DNA of 64,000 nucleotides from Eublepharis macularius (taxonomy: Eukaryota; Chordata; Lepidosauria; Squamata; Eublepharidae): NCBI RefSeq assembly GCF_028583425.1, contig NC_072791.1, positions 13,721,868 to 13,785,867 on the forward strand. Direction: 5' to 3'. A program made the position numbers and the translations under genes. The notes beneath the pieces are model-generated. The model worked only from the letters and a program-made list of their open reading frames with translations. It had not been told where the DNA came from and searched no databases. Within the stretch, counting starts at the first letter, position 1. Each line of letters begins with the position of its first letter. Below are positions 11,347 through 23,125 of this stretch, one piece after another.

Positions 11347-12387
11347 GTGTATGTTAGCGACAATACATGCGCCAAACAATGCTAAAGTGAAATTCTTTGA
11401 GAATTTTTCTAAACTATGTTAGAATTTCAAGATGAAGTAATAATAGTTTTTGGAGACAGGTCCAGAAACTCTAAACATAGGAATTTACTGGAAAATATAT
11501 TCCAATATATGGAAATGCTAAAACTAGAAAATGCCTGGCGTATTAAACATCCAAAAGATAGGTATTTTACATTCTTTTCTGATAGACATCTAATGTACTC
11601 AACAATAGATATGTTGGATATCTAAACAGCCTAACAATAAATTTAGACAAAGCAGAAATTCATCTGAAAACATTTGCAGTTCATAATCTCAGAAATATTT
11701 TAGCAATGGAATAGAAAACTAAAAAGATGGGGAGCAAACAGTGTTCTTTTATTACAAAATAACACAATGATACTCTTTATTACAAGTGTCAAAAAATCTG
11801 GAAGAATTTTTTAAATTAAATAACTCGGAGGTGATACAGTTACAATTTGGAAGCAAGCAAATCTTTCATGAACAGAATTCTATTAGCAGTTGCTGCTAAG
11901 AAGAAAAGACAAAAAATAATGAACTAAGACATTAGTAGAAAGAATCCAGAGAATGGAGCAAGAGCATAAAAAAATTAAAGATACATTATTAGAAATTAAA
12001 AATCCACTAGATATATTTGAAATGCAGGAGGTAAAGAATTTTTTTAAAAAACAAAGGCGTTTTGAAAATGCAAACAAACCTGGTAGATACTTCACATATT
12101 GTCTTAGGAAGGAGAAAGATTATCATAACATAATAAAGGAGATCAAGTTATATATGCAGAAAAAGAAATACAAGAATAATTTATTAATGCTACCTTAGGA
12201 CTATATAAAAAGAAATGTGTTATATAAAGTGGAATAAGAGATTATTTAAAAGACATACCAATCAAAGAGTTTACACCAGAACATAGAAAATTTTCAAATC
12301 AAACAGTAACATTTCAAGAAATCTCACAAGCAATAAAAAATATGAAAAAGGACAGAGCACCAGGTCCGAATGAGCTGTTAGCAATCC
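11347..12387 (+). mobile_element. L1 copy a, continued (endonuclease end to start of RT)
   Basis: The frame resumes with CMLATIHAPNNAKVKFFENF and continues through WRIKHPKDRYFTFFSDRH, the endonuclease C-terminus. Then comes the linker FENANKPGRYF with IIKEIKLYMQKKKYKNN, and DRAPGPNELLAI at the start of the reverse transcriptase. It is broken by several stops and ends at 12387 against Helitron-like sequence. A later part of the same reverse transcriptase is at 16083-16452. Confidence 0.8.
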
Positions 12388-12540
12388 TACTATATAAAAG
12401 GCTAACTGTGTTCCAGACAACTCACTTCCTACTCTGGTGCACCTCCAGAGGGCGCTGCCATGGTAGGAAGCCCAGAAGAGGCAGCCCGTCCCTCTAAGAG
12501 CTCACTGTGGTGGGAAGCTCAGGCCAGGATCAGGTGTGGA
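12388..12540 (+). mobile_element. Helitron-like 5' end fragment
   Basis: The fragment starts TCCTACTATATAAAAGGCTA directly after an A, inside L1. This closely resembles the 5' terminus of vertebrate Helitrons (TCCTATATAATAAAAGGC type), which insert between A and T. The same start recurs at 16453. No 3' CTRR end with hairpin is evident, and the segment runs into a second L1 at about 12541. Confidence 0.5.
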
Positions 12541-13717
12541 GCAGGAGGCAAGAAAAAGCCTAAATGAACCATTTACAGTGATGGAGATAGTAGAGGCAAT
12601 ACAGAGACAAAACGATGGGAAAACTCCTGGACCAGATGGATTGCCAGCAGAATATTACAAGGCTTTAGAAGATGTTATTATCGTATCATATAAGAAGATG
12701 ATTGCTACAGTAGTAGAAGAAACATCTGTACCGGAGTCATGGACTGAAGCAACGATCTCTCTAATACATAAAGAAGGAACAGACGCAGAAGAAATTAAAA
12801 ATTATAGACCAATCTCCCTGCTTAACTGTGATTATAAAATATTTGCTACAATATTAGCTACAAGATTTTTTTAAAAAACTACTGGATATAATACATCCAG
12901 ACCAGACAGGCTTCCTTCCCAAAAGACAATTGAGAAATAATATAAGAGTGGCTCTAAATTTATTAGAGTATTATGAAGCTCACCCGGAAAAACAGATGGC
13001 AATGATATTTCTAGACGCGGATAACGTTAACTGGCAATTCTTTATTGAGCAGATGAAAGAAATAGACTTTGGAACAGAATTTATAAAAGCTGTTGAAGCT
13101 ATATATATGAAACAGAAAGCAAAAATAATTTTGAATGATGACTTTACAGAATCAATCCCAATAGAAAAAGGGATGAGACAAGACTGTCCATTGTCACCAT
13201 TCATATTTATTCTGATGCAAGAAATATTAGCAAGAGCAATAAGAAAGGATATTGTAATAAAAGGAACATTGGTGAGAGGACAGAGATATAAGTTGCAAGC
13301 ATTTGTAGATGACCTGCTATTTATACTAGAAGAACCAAGAGAATCAATAAAACATCTAATGGGAAGGAATATGGAAAGATGGTGGGAATGAAGATCAACT
13401 ACCAAAAAGCAAAAGTGATAAAAATATGACTATACAGCAAAAAATGGAATTGACTAGAATGACAGGTTTTCAAGTGAGAAAGAAAGTAAAATACCTGGGA
13501 ATAAAATTGACCCCGAGATGTAGCTCATTAATGAAAGAAAACTACATGAAGCTTCTACAAGAAATAAAAAGAGACCTAGAGAGATGGAAAGGATTACAAC
13601 TCTCATTGATGGGAAGGATTGTGACTATTAAAATGAACATATTGCCACATATAATATTTCTTTTCCAAACTATTCCGATAAATATTATGTCATTTTTTGA
13701 AGAACTAAATAAAAATA
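12541..13717 (+). mobile_element. L1 copy b, reverse transcriptase, 5'-truncated
   Basis: 12536-12874 encodes the RT fingers (KTPGPDGLPAEYYKALEDVI and NYRPISLLNCDYKIFATILA). 12930-13391 continues with the palm, including GMRQDCPLSPFIFIL and the catalytic region AFVDDLLFIL. 13426-13717 continues to IPINIMSFFEELNK. There is a frame break near 12870 and another near 13390. The element is cut at 13717 by the GC-rich insertion and resumes at 14672. Confidence 0.85.
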
Positions 13718-14671
13718 TGTGTCCGAGGGCAGGGCCTGCCGACCCTTGTACTGGCCGGTCAGCACCCCCTTCCCCCACTGGAGGCCCGACACAGGGGGAC
13801 TTACCGTCACCACCGGCCGCCGGCAGGGTCCTCAGGGGCTTCATGGGGGGGGCAGGAGCCATGACAGGGGGCCCCAGGCATGGCCTGCGCCAACCACGGC
13901 CGCTTCTCTGGCCTTCGTGCCGGCACCCGGGGCTGGGAGAGGCAGCGGCATGGCAGCGACTGACACCAGCTGTGACCACTTCTCCGGCCTTCAGGCCAGC
14001 GCCCAGGGCTGGGAGAGGCGGTGGTGCGGCGGCGCAGCAGCGGCCGACACCAGCTGTGGTTGCTTCCCCGGCCTTCAGGCCAACGCCCGGGGCTGGGAGA
14101 GGCGGTGGCGCGGTGGACTCCAGGCCAGAGCCGGACAGGGGGGCGGGACAGGCTGGGAAAGGGAGGCGGGCCCGGGAGCCACCAGGAGAGGCAGGCCAGC
14201 CTGCCTGTTAGAGAGAAGGTGGGATCAGGGAGACGCAGGGGGCGGGAGCTGAGCAAGGAGAGCAAGGAGAGCCAGTCCCGGGGGATTAGTTGCGCCAGGA
14301 AGGTGTGGCCATACCTGGCCCAGGTGGCAAGTGTAGCCATGGGGGCTGGGTCGGGAGAGAGGGGGTGGAGCTGGCCCTAGCTGGGAGGGTATTTAGGTGG
14401 GCTCCACACCCTGGCCGGAGAGGAAGTCTGCTGAGGCTCTCCCTGCTGTGAAGGAGGCAGCCGGCGAGGGGAAGCCGAGGACCTGTGGGCTTGCCAGCCC
14501 AGGCCCTGGCCCCCATTCTGAGGCCTAGGGGGAGCCCAAGGGGGGAGCGCGACTGGACGCCGCCACCAACTCACTGGACTGTTGCTGTGGGCCCCCAGGA
14601 CGGACCTGCCGCCACCTCCACTAGGGGGCCCGGACCCACCAGTGCAGCCCAGGGGCGCCAGGGGACCTGAC
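13718..14671. mobile_element. GC-rich insertion in L1 copy b, unclassified (possible solo LTR)
   Basis: A sharply GC-rich block of about 950 bp splits an AT-rich L1. The left edge reads TGTGTCCGAG and the right edge CCTGACA, with only AATA shared as a possible target duplication. Inside are three direct repeats of 76-84 bp starting at 13910, 13986 and 14070 (GGCCTTC...GGGGCTGGGAGAGGC). A GGTATTTAGG box lies at about 14388. TG...CA ends and a promoter-like box would fit an old solo LTR, but no family is recognised. The long open frames in it are a by-product of base composition. Confidence 0.4.
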
Positions 14672-16090
14672 AATAAGCAAATTTATTTGGCAAGGAAAGA
14701 AACCAAGAATTAAGCTGAAAACACTTCAAGGTCTAAAGGAGAACGCAGGCCTGGCTTTACCTGACTGGAGAACTTACTATCAAGTGTGTTGCATAGTTTG
14801 GATGAGAGAATGGATTTCATTGGAAAATCCAAGACTTCTGGTTCTGGAAGGTCATGATTTACAGTTAGGATGTCATGCATTTATATGGTACGGAAAAGTA
14901 ACTGGACACAAATACTTTAAAAACCACCTGATAAGAAAATCTGTCATAACAACATGGGAAAAAATTGTACTGCAAATATATGAGAAAATCCCACAATGGG
15001 TCTCCCCTCTAGAAGCATTTACTCAGCCAAATGTACTTTCTATGGATAAAGTTGTTAGGTATAAAGAACTCTTAGATGATAAAGGAGTATTAAAAACAAA
15101 AGAGGATCTACTAAATCAAGGTATTAATTTGGATTGGTGGTCAAGAGCACAAATTGAATCTAGATATAATAAAAACAAGAAATTGGGTGGTTTTTATCTA
15201 GAGCAAAAATATTTTGAAAAATTATGTGGCCCAGATGAAAAACTAATTAAGAAAATGTATCTTTTTAAATGCAAATGAAAAGGAATGAAGGGGTGGAAAA
15301 TGTAAAACTTTATGGATGCAGAATCTAAGAAAAAACATTGACTCAGTACAATGGAGCAAAATATGGAAAGTGAATGTAAAAATAACTAAATCTGTTGCGT
15401 TCAAAGCGAACCTATATAATATGTTTTACAGGTGGTATTTAACACCAGATAGATTGGCCAAAATGTATAAAAATGTGTCAAATAAATGTTGGAAATGTGG
15501 GGAACATACAGGAACATTTTTCCATATGTGGTGGTCCTGTAAGGAGGTGCATAAGTACTGGATAATGGTGCATGACTTGATACAAACTGTATTACAAATT
15601 TCAATTGCTCTCAAACCAGAGAACTTTTTGTTAAATTGAATACTGGACATAGACAAAGAACAGATGCATTTTACTATTCATGTATTAACTGCAGCTAGAA
15701 TTCTATTTGCATCTTACTGGAAACGACAAGCGATACCCAAACAGGAGGAATTAATAGAGAAGATAATGGAAACTGCAGAAATGGACAAATTAACTTCTAT
15801 ATTGAATGGACAAGTGGAAGAAGACTTCTTTACACCTTGGAATCCCTTTTATGAATGGATAAATAATAAATGTACAGAATAGAATCCAACATGATGGCAA
15901 CAATGTATGAAATATCAGAACTTACAGTTGTAAATTTTATTGAGATTAATTAGAAGCCTTGGAGAATCATAATGTGAAGTTAAGCAAGCCTACTGAAACT
16001 GTACTGAACTGTACTGAAAATCTTATTGCTCCTTTTTAGCTGTTTTCTTTCTTACCTGGAAAAAATAATAAAAAATATAATTAAAAAAAA
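14672..16090 (+). mobile_element. L1 copy b, ORF2 C-terminus and 3' UTR
   Basis: The L1 resumes with FIWQGKKPRIKLKTLQGLKE and continues to about 15280. 15316-15639 holds the C-terminal knuckle CWKCGEHTGTFFHMWWSC, and 15664-15880 the end (AARILFASYWKRQ). An AT-rich 3' UTR follows, with an A-rich run near 16060-16095. The frames are broken at about 15280 and 15640. Confidence 0.85.
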
Positions 16091-16452
16091 GAAAGATAAT
16101 ATCAAATTTATAATAGATGCAATTGAATTTGTGAATAAGAAAAAAAACAGCATTTTTTTCTGGATGAAGAGAAAGCATTCAATAATACAACATGGCCTTT
16201 CCTTCTGAATATACTAAAGAACATGGGATGTGGCCAGAATTCTTGAACTGTGGATGCAAGGTATATATTCAAATCGGCAAGCAAAAATTTTATCAAATAG
16301 ATAACTAACAGAAGCAAATTTGATTGGAAAAGGAAAATGTCAGAGCTGTCCTCTGTCACCTCTATTATTCATATTAACAGTAGAAACCTTAGCTATAAAG
16401 ATTAGACAAGACACAAGGATCAAAGTTATAAAAGCAAATGATATAGAATCAT
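16083..16452 (+). mobile_element. L1 fragment, RT palm (probably the rest of copy a)
   Basis: It encodes IIDAIEFVNKKKNSIFFWM, then KGKCQSCPLSPLLFILTVET. These are L1 palm-domain segments that would follow the part of copy a ending at 12387. This fits L1 copy b having landed inside copy a. Confidence 0.6.
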
Positions 16453-16800
16453 CCTACTATATAAAAGGCACCCCAGTTTCCTGGGGGCAAAGTGTAAATG
16501 ACTGGGGAAGGCAATGGCAAACCCCCCATAACAAAAGTCTGCCAAGAAAACATTGTGATGTGCTATTCCCCCATGGGTCAGTAATGACTCGGTGCTTGCA
16601 CAGGGGACTACCTTTATCTATGAAAGGCATCCCATGTTGCCAACGATTCACTTTCTATTCTGGCGCAGGAGCAGTGAGTTGTTGGCAACACTGTGCTTGC
16701 ACCAGGGTAAGTCCAGAAAAGGCGTGACCCTCCCAAGAAGGCCTCCCAAGTGACAGAGGTGGCGGAGAGGCTTGATATGTCATCTCGGCCCTCAGCGAGC
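16453..16800 (+). mobile_element. Helitron-like fragment split by a Sauria-type SINE
   Basis: TCCTACTATATAAAAGGC at 16453-16470 is the same start as at 12388. It is followed by a partial SINE at about 16473-16621, with CAATGACTGGGGAAGGCAAT-like and GGGTCAGTAATGACTCGGTG segments. After the SINE the Helitron-like sequence resumes (CATCCCATGTTGCCAACGATTCAC compares with the segment at 12404). The flanks AAAGGCACCC and AAAGGCATCC look like the SINE target duplication with one change. Confidence 0.5.
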
Positions 16801-17029
16801 CCCAAACATTTTTTAAACAGATTTCAATACTGTTCTAACTGTCACTGTGTCATGTGTGACTTAAACATCTACAGTACAGTATAATGACAAAGATGTCTGA
16901 CAACGAGATAGCTATCTTGCAAAAAAAAAATTAAACAAGAAGTGTAAAAGGGTCACATAATGTGTGAAACTGATGTCACAGCCTGGAAAAAAGGGGTGTA
17001 TAAATCAACCCTCCCTGTGAAGACTGTCC

Positions 17030-17155
17030 ACCATCCTGTTTTAAATGTGTTGTTTTTAATTAACATGAATTTTGAATTGTATTTTTAATATGTTATCTGC
17101 CCTGAGCCCACTCGTGGGGAGGGCGGAATACAAATTTGAAATAAATAAAAAATAA
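17030..17155 (+). mobile_element. LINE tail (L2/CR1-like)
   Basis: CTGCCCTGAGCCCACTCGTG, GGGGAGGGCGGAATACAAAT and an AAATAAATAAA run form the usual 3' end of a squamate LINE. Confidence 0.6.
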
Positions 17156-17159
17156 AGTG

Positions 17160-17760
17160 TAACAACCCTCAATGATGACAAAGGAGCTGCCTTACAAACG
17201 TGAAATGGAGGCACCTGTCGCAGAAAGACTGAGGAGATAGCCCGATGGAGGGGGCCCGAGCAGTATGTTGGTATGCCAGCTGGATAGGTAGTACGCCGAC
17301 CAGAGAGACAGTATGCAATTGTCAACCGTATAAAAAGGTACTGAGAAGTACGGGAAGACCAACAGAGATGCAGTCTCCCAGTCAGAGGACTAGTACAGTG
17401 GCGATGTTTCTCTACTATGATGTGGACAACAATCAGACTGAAATGGATCATCTTTATCATTTTTCCCAGGAATTGCCTGGAGCCACGTGACCTCTTCTTT
17501 CTCCAAGTTCATGATCGAAAAAAGAGCATATCGGATACTGGGCAATAGACTACGTAGGTGTTTTCCGCATAGGGACAGGCTTGTGCTGTTTCTCCGCTGT
17601 TGTTGCAGCTGCTGATACATTGCAGCAGCTACAGGACTCCACATGGTGGGTTTCTCTGTAGTTTCCCTGACAGTCTCCCAGCAATGGCCCGGCCATCCCA
17701 CACACATACACTTGCACACTGTGCTCCCACAACTTTTTTTATCCCCCCCCAAAAAGCAAT
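17160..17760. other. No recognisable gene
   Basis: Unclassified sequence. Open frames on the minus strand (for example 17390-17812) show no domain I recognise and have low-complexity composition. Confidence 0.4.
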
Positions 17761-20600
17761 TGACTATCATTATAACATTATCTTGCAGTTTTTCCATATT
17801 CCCAGCTTTCACTTTTAAAACAGCAAATCTTTAACCCCCTTTGTTTCAGAGATATGCTTTCCCTCTTATATCTCTGCAATGAAAAGGGGCTTGGGCAATT
17901 TCAGGATGCAAGGGGTGAATTCAGAGAACCTGAAAGATACATTGTTATAATGTTTGAATGATTTAAGGACATTCCATTGTTGCTTTTTTAAAAAAAAAGA
18001 CCCCTGGTGCCCGAGGGAGGGAATTACTGCTGCTGGGACAGGAAATGGAAAATGGCTGCCATATTGGCTGTTCAAGGAAAGTCCGAACTTTCCCAATAGG
18101 ACAGCCATCCAGGGTTTGCTGAGATCTTTCTCAAAACTTTGCAGCGAAGCACGTTTAGGAAAGATCATAGACAAGCTGGGGAAAACCGTGGAGGTTCACA
18201 AACGCGCCACAATACCACGGGGAAGCCAGCAGGAACCCTTCCCAACAGCATCAAGCCTGGGCCAAATACCCTTTGTGGACATGGCTGAGAGAAATCCTAA
18301 GCTCGTCTGCTCAGAAATAAGTCCCATTTTATTCAATGGGGCTTTGTCCTGGGAATTTGTTCTCAGATGTGCCACCTCTTACATAATGGAAGTATTCCGA
18401 CACCAACGAAGCTGCTTAACTCATTAGTTTGCCAAAAAACACAAATGAGCACTGATGCAGTGAACTAAATTCTTCACACAATGTTCACAAAAATAATTTA
18501 GTGAATTTGAAAGTAATATACAAGAGTGAATACAACATGTGAAATTCTAAAACATCATAATCACTATAATATCATCACAATCAATCACACACAGCAAGGT
18601 GTTACAACACCGAGTAGCATGTGTATCCTCAGAAAAGGGAAGAATCCCAAGAGTTCTCTTATGAGCTGTCTTCAGTCAGTACACTGAGGATTTCCGCTGA
18701 AACCGCGGGGGCAGATGAAAAGTCCCTCCGGACAAAGTGGAAAGGAGCTGGAAGACTGGGAGGAGAATGGAATGTGCAGGTGGAGAACAGCAACCGGGAG
18801 CCCCCGAGGGGGACCTCCCCGCCCGACAAGCCTCCGGGTATCTCAAGCTTGTTTCATGAGCACTTCCTCACGGGGCGTGGTTTCTCCTACCACGATGGTA
18901 TTTCTCCGACTCTCCCACAAACTCTTTCACGTGCTGAAACTCTGCGCACTTCCAGGGACCGCCTCGAACATCCTTCATCCCTCTCTTCGCATAGACCATA
19001 GGATGCCTCTCCTCTTGACCTTTCTTCTATGCTTACCATCTTACTCCTATTAGGGTGTTAATTCCCACATCATAAACTCCTGGGACCTTTAAAGCTCTCT
19101 ATGTCTTAGCAACAGGGTGCACAGCGTGGCCCAAATAGCCACGGAGAACAGCTCTTCACCCCCAATGGTTCCCTTCCCTCTTCCAGCCCCACTGCCTCAT
19201 CTGATGGGGGCCACCAGCTAATGGGCTAATGTGCAAGCACGCACCACCAGCGGCAGCCAGCATCAAAGTGAAGCCAAGGACTGTTGCTGCCTGTCCCCCC
19301 TCGGCTCATCCTTGCCTCATCTGGGGCTGGTGCCCCTGGTCAAGGGGGATCACTGCGGGAGCCAGTGGGGCAAAAACAAGCCAAGAGAGACAGGCAGGCA
19401 GCAGCTGCAGCACCAAGCTTTTCTGCACCACTATACCACGGGCAGATTCTTGCCTAGCCAGCCTTATGGGTCCTCCTGGCTTCCTGGACACTGGCAGGAG
19501 GAAAAGAGCACTCAGGAGTTGTTCCACAGGCTTCCATCCCGATGGAAATATTCCCCGGGAGGCCATAAGAGCAAACCTGCTCCTACTTGGAGGCCCCTTA
19601 TCTATTATATTCTAGAATAGAACATTTGCTGCTCCACCATCCTCAGCCTCCCCAGTCTTAGCATTGCCAACTTCTGCTTGGGAAATGCCTGGAGATTTGG
19701 GGGTGGAACCTGTGAAGGGTATGGTTTAGAAAGAGAAGGAACCTAATTTCCAAAATATTGTTCTCCGGTGTCTTGAATATTTCCTGCTGTTTTTTTGTGG
19801 TACTAGCATTTATTTGGTGCCCGTTTCAACCTGTTCCAGGAGCAAGAGCGGAGCCCCAGGGAAGGGGTTAATAATAATATATTTCCATGTATTCATTTCT
19901 AAAGTCTTGCTCTCCGGCGTTTTTAATGCTTCCCACTTTTTTTGGGTGGTACTAGCATTTATTTAGTGCCCATTCCATCTTATTCTGTAGTACTCCGGAA
20001 GCATTTTGAGAAGAAAAGGATTAATAAAAGCATGCCAGTTCAGTGTTTTCATTTCTAAAATCTTGTTCTCCAGCATCTTCAATGCTTTCCACTGTTTTTT
20101 TGTGGTACTACTATTTATTTAGTGCTCGTTCTGGCCTGTTCCTTGATGTTCCTGGAGCATTTGGCTGGGAAAGGGTTCATACAAGCATGCTAATTCAGTG
20201 CTTTTATTTCAACTCTTGTTCTACAGTTTCTTTAACGCTTCCCACTATTTTTTGTGGTACCAGCATTTATTTGGTGCCTTTTCCAGCCTCTTCCATAGTG
20301 TTCTAAGAGCATTTTGACAGAGAAAGGATTAATAAAGGTTTTCATTTGAGGTTTTCATCTGAGATTATTGTTTCCGGGTGTCTTTAATGCATCCAACTGT
20401 TTTTTTGCTATACCATTTGTTTTCATGCCTGTTCTGGCTTATTCCGGCTTTTATCCCGTTTGCGCAATTTGTAAGAGTGGTTCTAATTGGCATCTTCAGA
20501 GGTCCCTAAGGGGTGTGTCCAGGAGATGTGGCTACTTGGTTCTCTTCAGGAAGTGGTGCATTATGGGCCCTTTTGGCAGGCTGCTGGGAAAATAAGAATC
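17760..20600 (+). other. Inverted copy of the ZNF upstream flank, no gene attached
   Basis: Several segments match the reverse complement of the sequence upstream of genes B and C. 17766-17880 matches 39360-39470, 19480-19660 matches 39030-39240 (and 59040-59150), and the ~153-bp repeats at 19735-20470 match 37840-38040 and 58700-58920. If the arrangement were kept, a plus-strand ZNF promoter would be expected just after 20600, but I see no matching first exon, SCAN or KRAB exon there. Confidence 0.6.
19735..20470 (+). repeat. Tandem repeat, ~153-bp unit, about 5 copies
   Basis: The anchor TTTTTTGTGGTACTAGCATT-like recurs at about 19789, 19938, 20093, 20252 and 20400, giving spacings of 148-159 bp. 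Each unit also carries TTGTTCTCCxGxxTCTTxAATGC and GTTCTxxxAGCATTTTG segments. Copies diverge by perhaps 15-25% by eye. Related units occur upstream of genes B and C in fewer copies. Confidence 0.85.
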
Positions 20601-20639
20601 CTTCTCCCTATAGAGATCCAGCCCTGAATGGAAGGCCAC

Positions 20640-22100
20640 AGGAGGTCCAGAGGGGGTTCAAAACTTCCAGGTGAATACCATGAGACCCCCCACCACCCAC
20701 CCACCCCATCATTTGTGCAAAGTTCGGCATTCTTGGCTCTGGAAATAGCATTGGGAGAAGAGCATAACGTTCTGCATTTCCACTTACTAATGTGGGTTTA
20801 TTTAAATTGTTGCTGTGAGTTTCGGTGCAGGCCTCTGAGGAAAGGGGGAGGGCTGGATAGGTGAATGGAATGTGTTGTAGCCTAGTAGTCGGAGGGCAAA
20901 TAGAAGAGGAAAAAATCCACAGGGAATACAATACTAATTTACAAAATTACAAAACTGTATTCAGAGTGCAAAGGCTACAAAATTTCATCATTGTATTCAA
21001 ATAAGTAAATAACAACCTCTTGATGCAATTTTCAGGCACACACATCAACAATACAATAATCTTTTACATAATCGTACAGGGCAAGTTGCAGTAGACACAC
21101 ACAATTCCCAACAATCTTCTTGGAATAGTTATAACAATTCTTTCCAGGACTTCTCTCAGCAAGTGAACGGTGAAGCCCAGCCGCGAAGCAAAGCTCCAAC
21201 CCACGCTCAATCTGGGGCCGGCTATCTGTGGCAGATATCAGAATCCTTCATCAGGAGCGTGTGGAACGCTTTACAGCAGAAAAGGAAATTTCCAATGTGT
21301 TTAAGTCTTACATGCCCAAAACATAGCCTTGAAAATCTCTTATGCGTGTGCTGCTTTGCAAGGGAATAGCCATTTTGTTCTCCATAGTGGTCGGAGGGAG
21401 CTGCAGTTTGAGTCAGAGAGCTGAGAGAAAATTGTGTATTCTGGTAGAAAGGCAAGCTGTTTGCAGCCCGAGACTTTCTGAGAGAGAAGAGTCAGTCTGG
21501 GCAAAGCAGGTGACCTGTACGGAAGCCTGCAAAGCCTAATTCTATGTAAGAGTGTTTATTCTGTTTGTGAAGACCTGTGTGGAAAATTCCTTTGTATCAC
21601 TATGAGCCTGTGAAAATTATAATCATATTTGGAACTGCTAAGCTTAAGAATTATCCTGAAACCAATATGCTGATCAAAACTCTGCAACCATCACACTTAC
21701 TTACAAATAAATTCTACTTGTGCTTATGATAAAAAAAAGTTCCTTTTTTGCCTCAAAAGCACCCTCACGTGCTGCTCATTCTGTCAAACCACCATCTCTA
21801 ACCAAGCCTTCCTGTAGTACCAGTTCTAAGAGCTCTAAGGCAAAAGCCTTTTGGTAGCAGAGAAAACCTTTTGGAGAGTCTCCAATATACATGTTGCACA
21901 AACGAAACAGGGAAGGTATTCTTTATTAGCCTGTTCGTTATTAGCCTGTGATTTCCTGTGGATGCTGAACCAGTTCCTTTTTAAAAGTTAATTCATTAAT
22001 GGCCCAAGCAAGCCTGTTAAGCATTCTTTTTAAAATGTGTATACTCTAAAGAGTTGGTCAAGTAGGTGTGTATTGACAATTGTTCGCCACCTAGGCAGCG
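20640..22100. other. Unclassified sequence, possible retroelement 3' end at 21706-21738
   Basis: No gene is recognised. AATAAA at 21706-21711 is followed 18 bp later by an A-tract (21731-21738), as in the 3' end of a polyadenylated retrocopy or an LTR-like element on the plus strand. I cannot place the family or the 5' edge. Confidence 0.3.
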
Positions 22101-23125
22101 ACAACTAACATAAACTGGTTTCAAGCATTTGATAGTATTATTGCACTGTGGCTTACTTTGCCTGGTGGTGGTTTGGATTAAAAACTATCAAACACTTCCG
22201 CAAATTTGAAATGCTATTACAAAGAAGCTCTAGGGATTACACTCTGTCTGCACAACCCAGGCAGGCCTGACCCAGCCGACATTTGCATATATTTGCCAAG
22301 AACCAAAATATAATGTACAGGCCAGAATATTCAGACCAAGAAAATGTCTGCATCAGCTATTACCAGAATTAGCCTTACCGTACCTGTTTCCACCGGCACC
22401 TCAGAAAGTTCATTCTTATGCCTTCATAGAATAAAGACCTTTCTATGGTCAAGCAAGAGACAGGCAAGGCACAAATACATGGATTGGAGACAATGGATTC
22501 CAAGGAAGGAATTCACAACTACTTACGGATTAATAAATCATTAAAACATGATTTAATGATGTGGCACCCCAGAGGAGTTTTAGTGGACCACATGTAAAAG
22601 TCATAAGGATACTGAGGCAATGGTGACACACTTCTGCTTCTCACTTCCCTTGAAAGCCCCTTGCAGGGGTCGCCATAATGCAGCTCCAAGTTGACCCTAT
22701 CTACCAACGTAGTTAAGCATAATTGGCAGTTTACCCTTCACAGAGTCAGCTGTCTACTTTGCCTTCCATACTTGCGGGGAAATGAGCCTGTTAGAGAAGG
22801 CCTGGAATTGTGCAGCCTGCTCTGTTGAGGGAGATTCTGATAAATCTGGAGAGATCCTGATAAATCCATCTCTTTTCCACTGGCACAGCCAGGCCAGATG
22901 GTTTCAGTGAATGAGCAGACCTTTCCTTCGAGATACCCAGATAGGGTCATTGTAGCCTGAACTTTGACAGGGTGCTTTTAGAAAGCGTCCAGAAATGACA
23001 GCCGGTCCAGATTATGGCTCTCTGGCTGTTAGCAGGGGCAGGATGTTATCTTTACCTCACAACATTTTAATGGGCTGCTTCAAAGTTTCAAAGTCTAATT
23101 AAAAGTGGTGGATTTTATCTTTAAA
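22101..23125. other. No recognisable gene
   Basis: Unique-looking or anciently decayed sequence. The short open frames carry no known motif. Confidence 0.35.

Noticed and set aside
13542-14670. Pro/Gly/Arg-rich frames in the GC-rich insert
   Set aside because: Four or more frames are open at once, as expected from base composition and 76-84 bp repeats. No domain is present.
18620-19060. A coding exon on the plus strand (open frames 18621-19053)
   Set aside because: Two frames are open together, no recognised domain and no matching piece in the flanks of genes B and C.
21220-21290. A further hammerhead candidate on the minus strand (CTGATGA near 21250)
   Set aside because: No GAAA after a helix II within a plausible distance.
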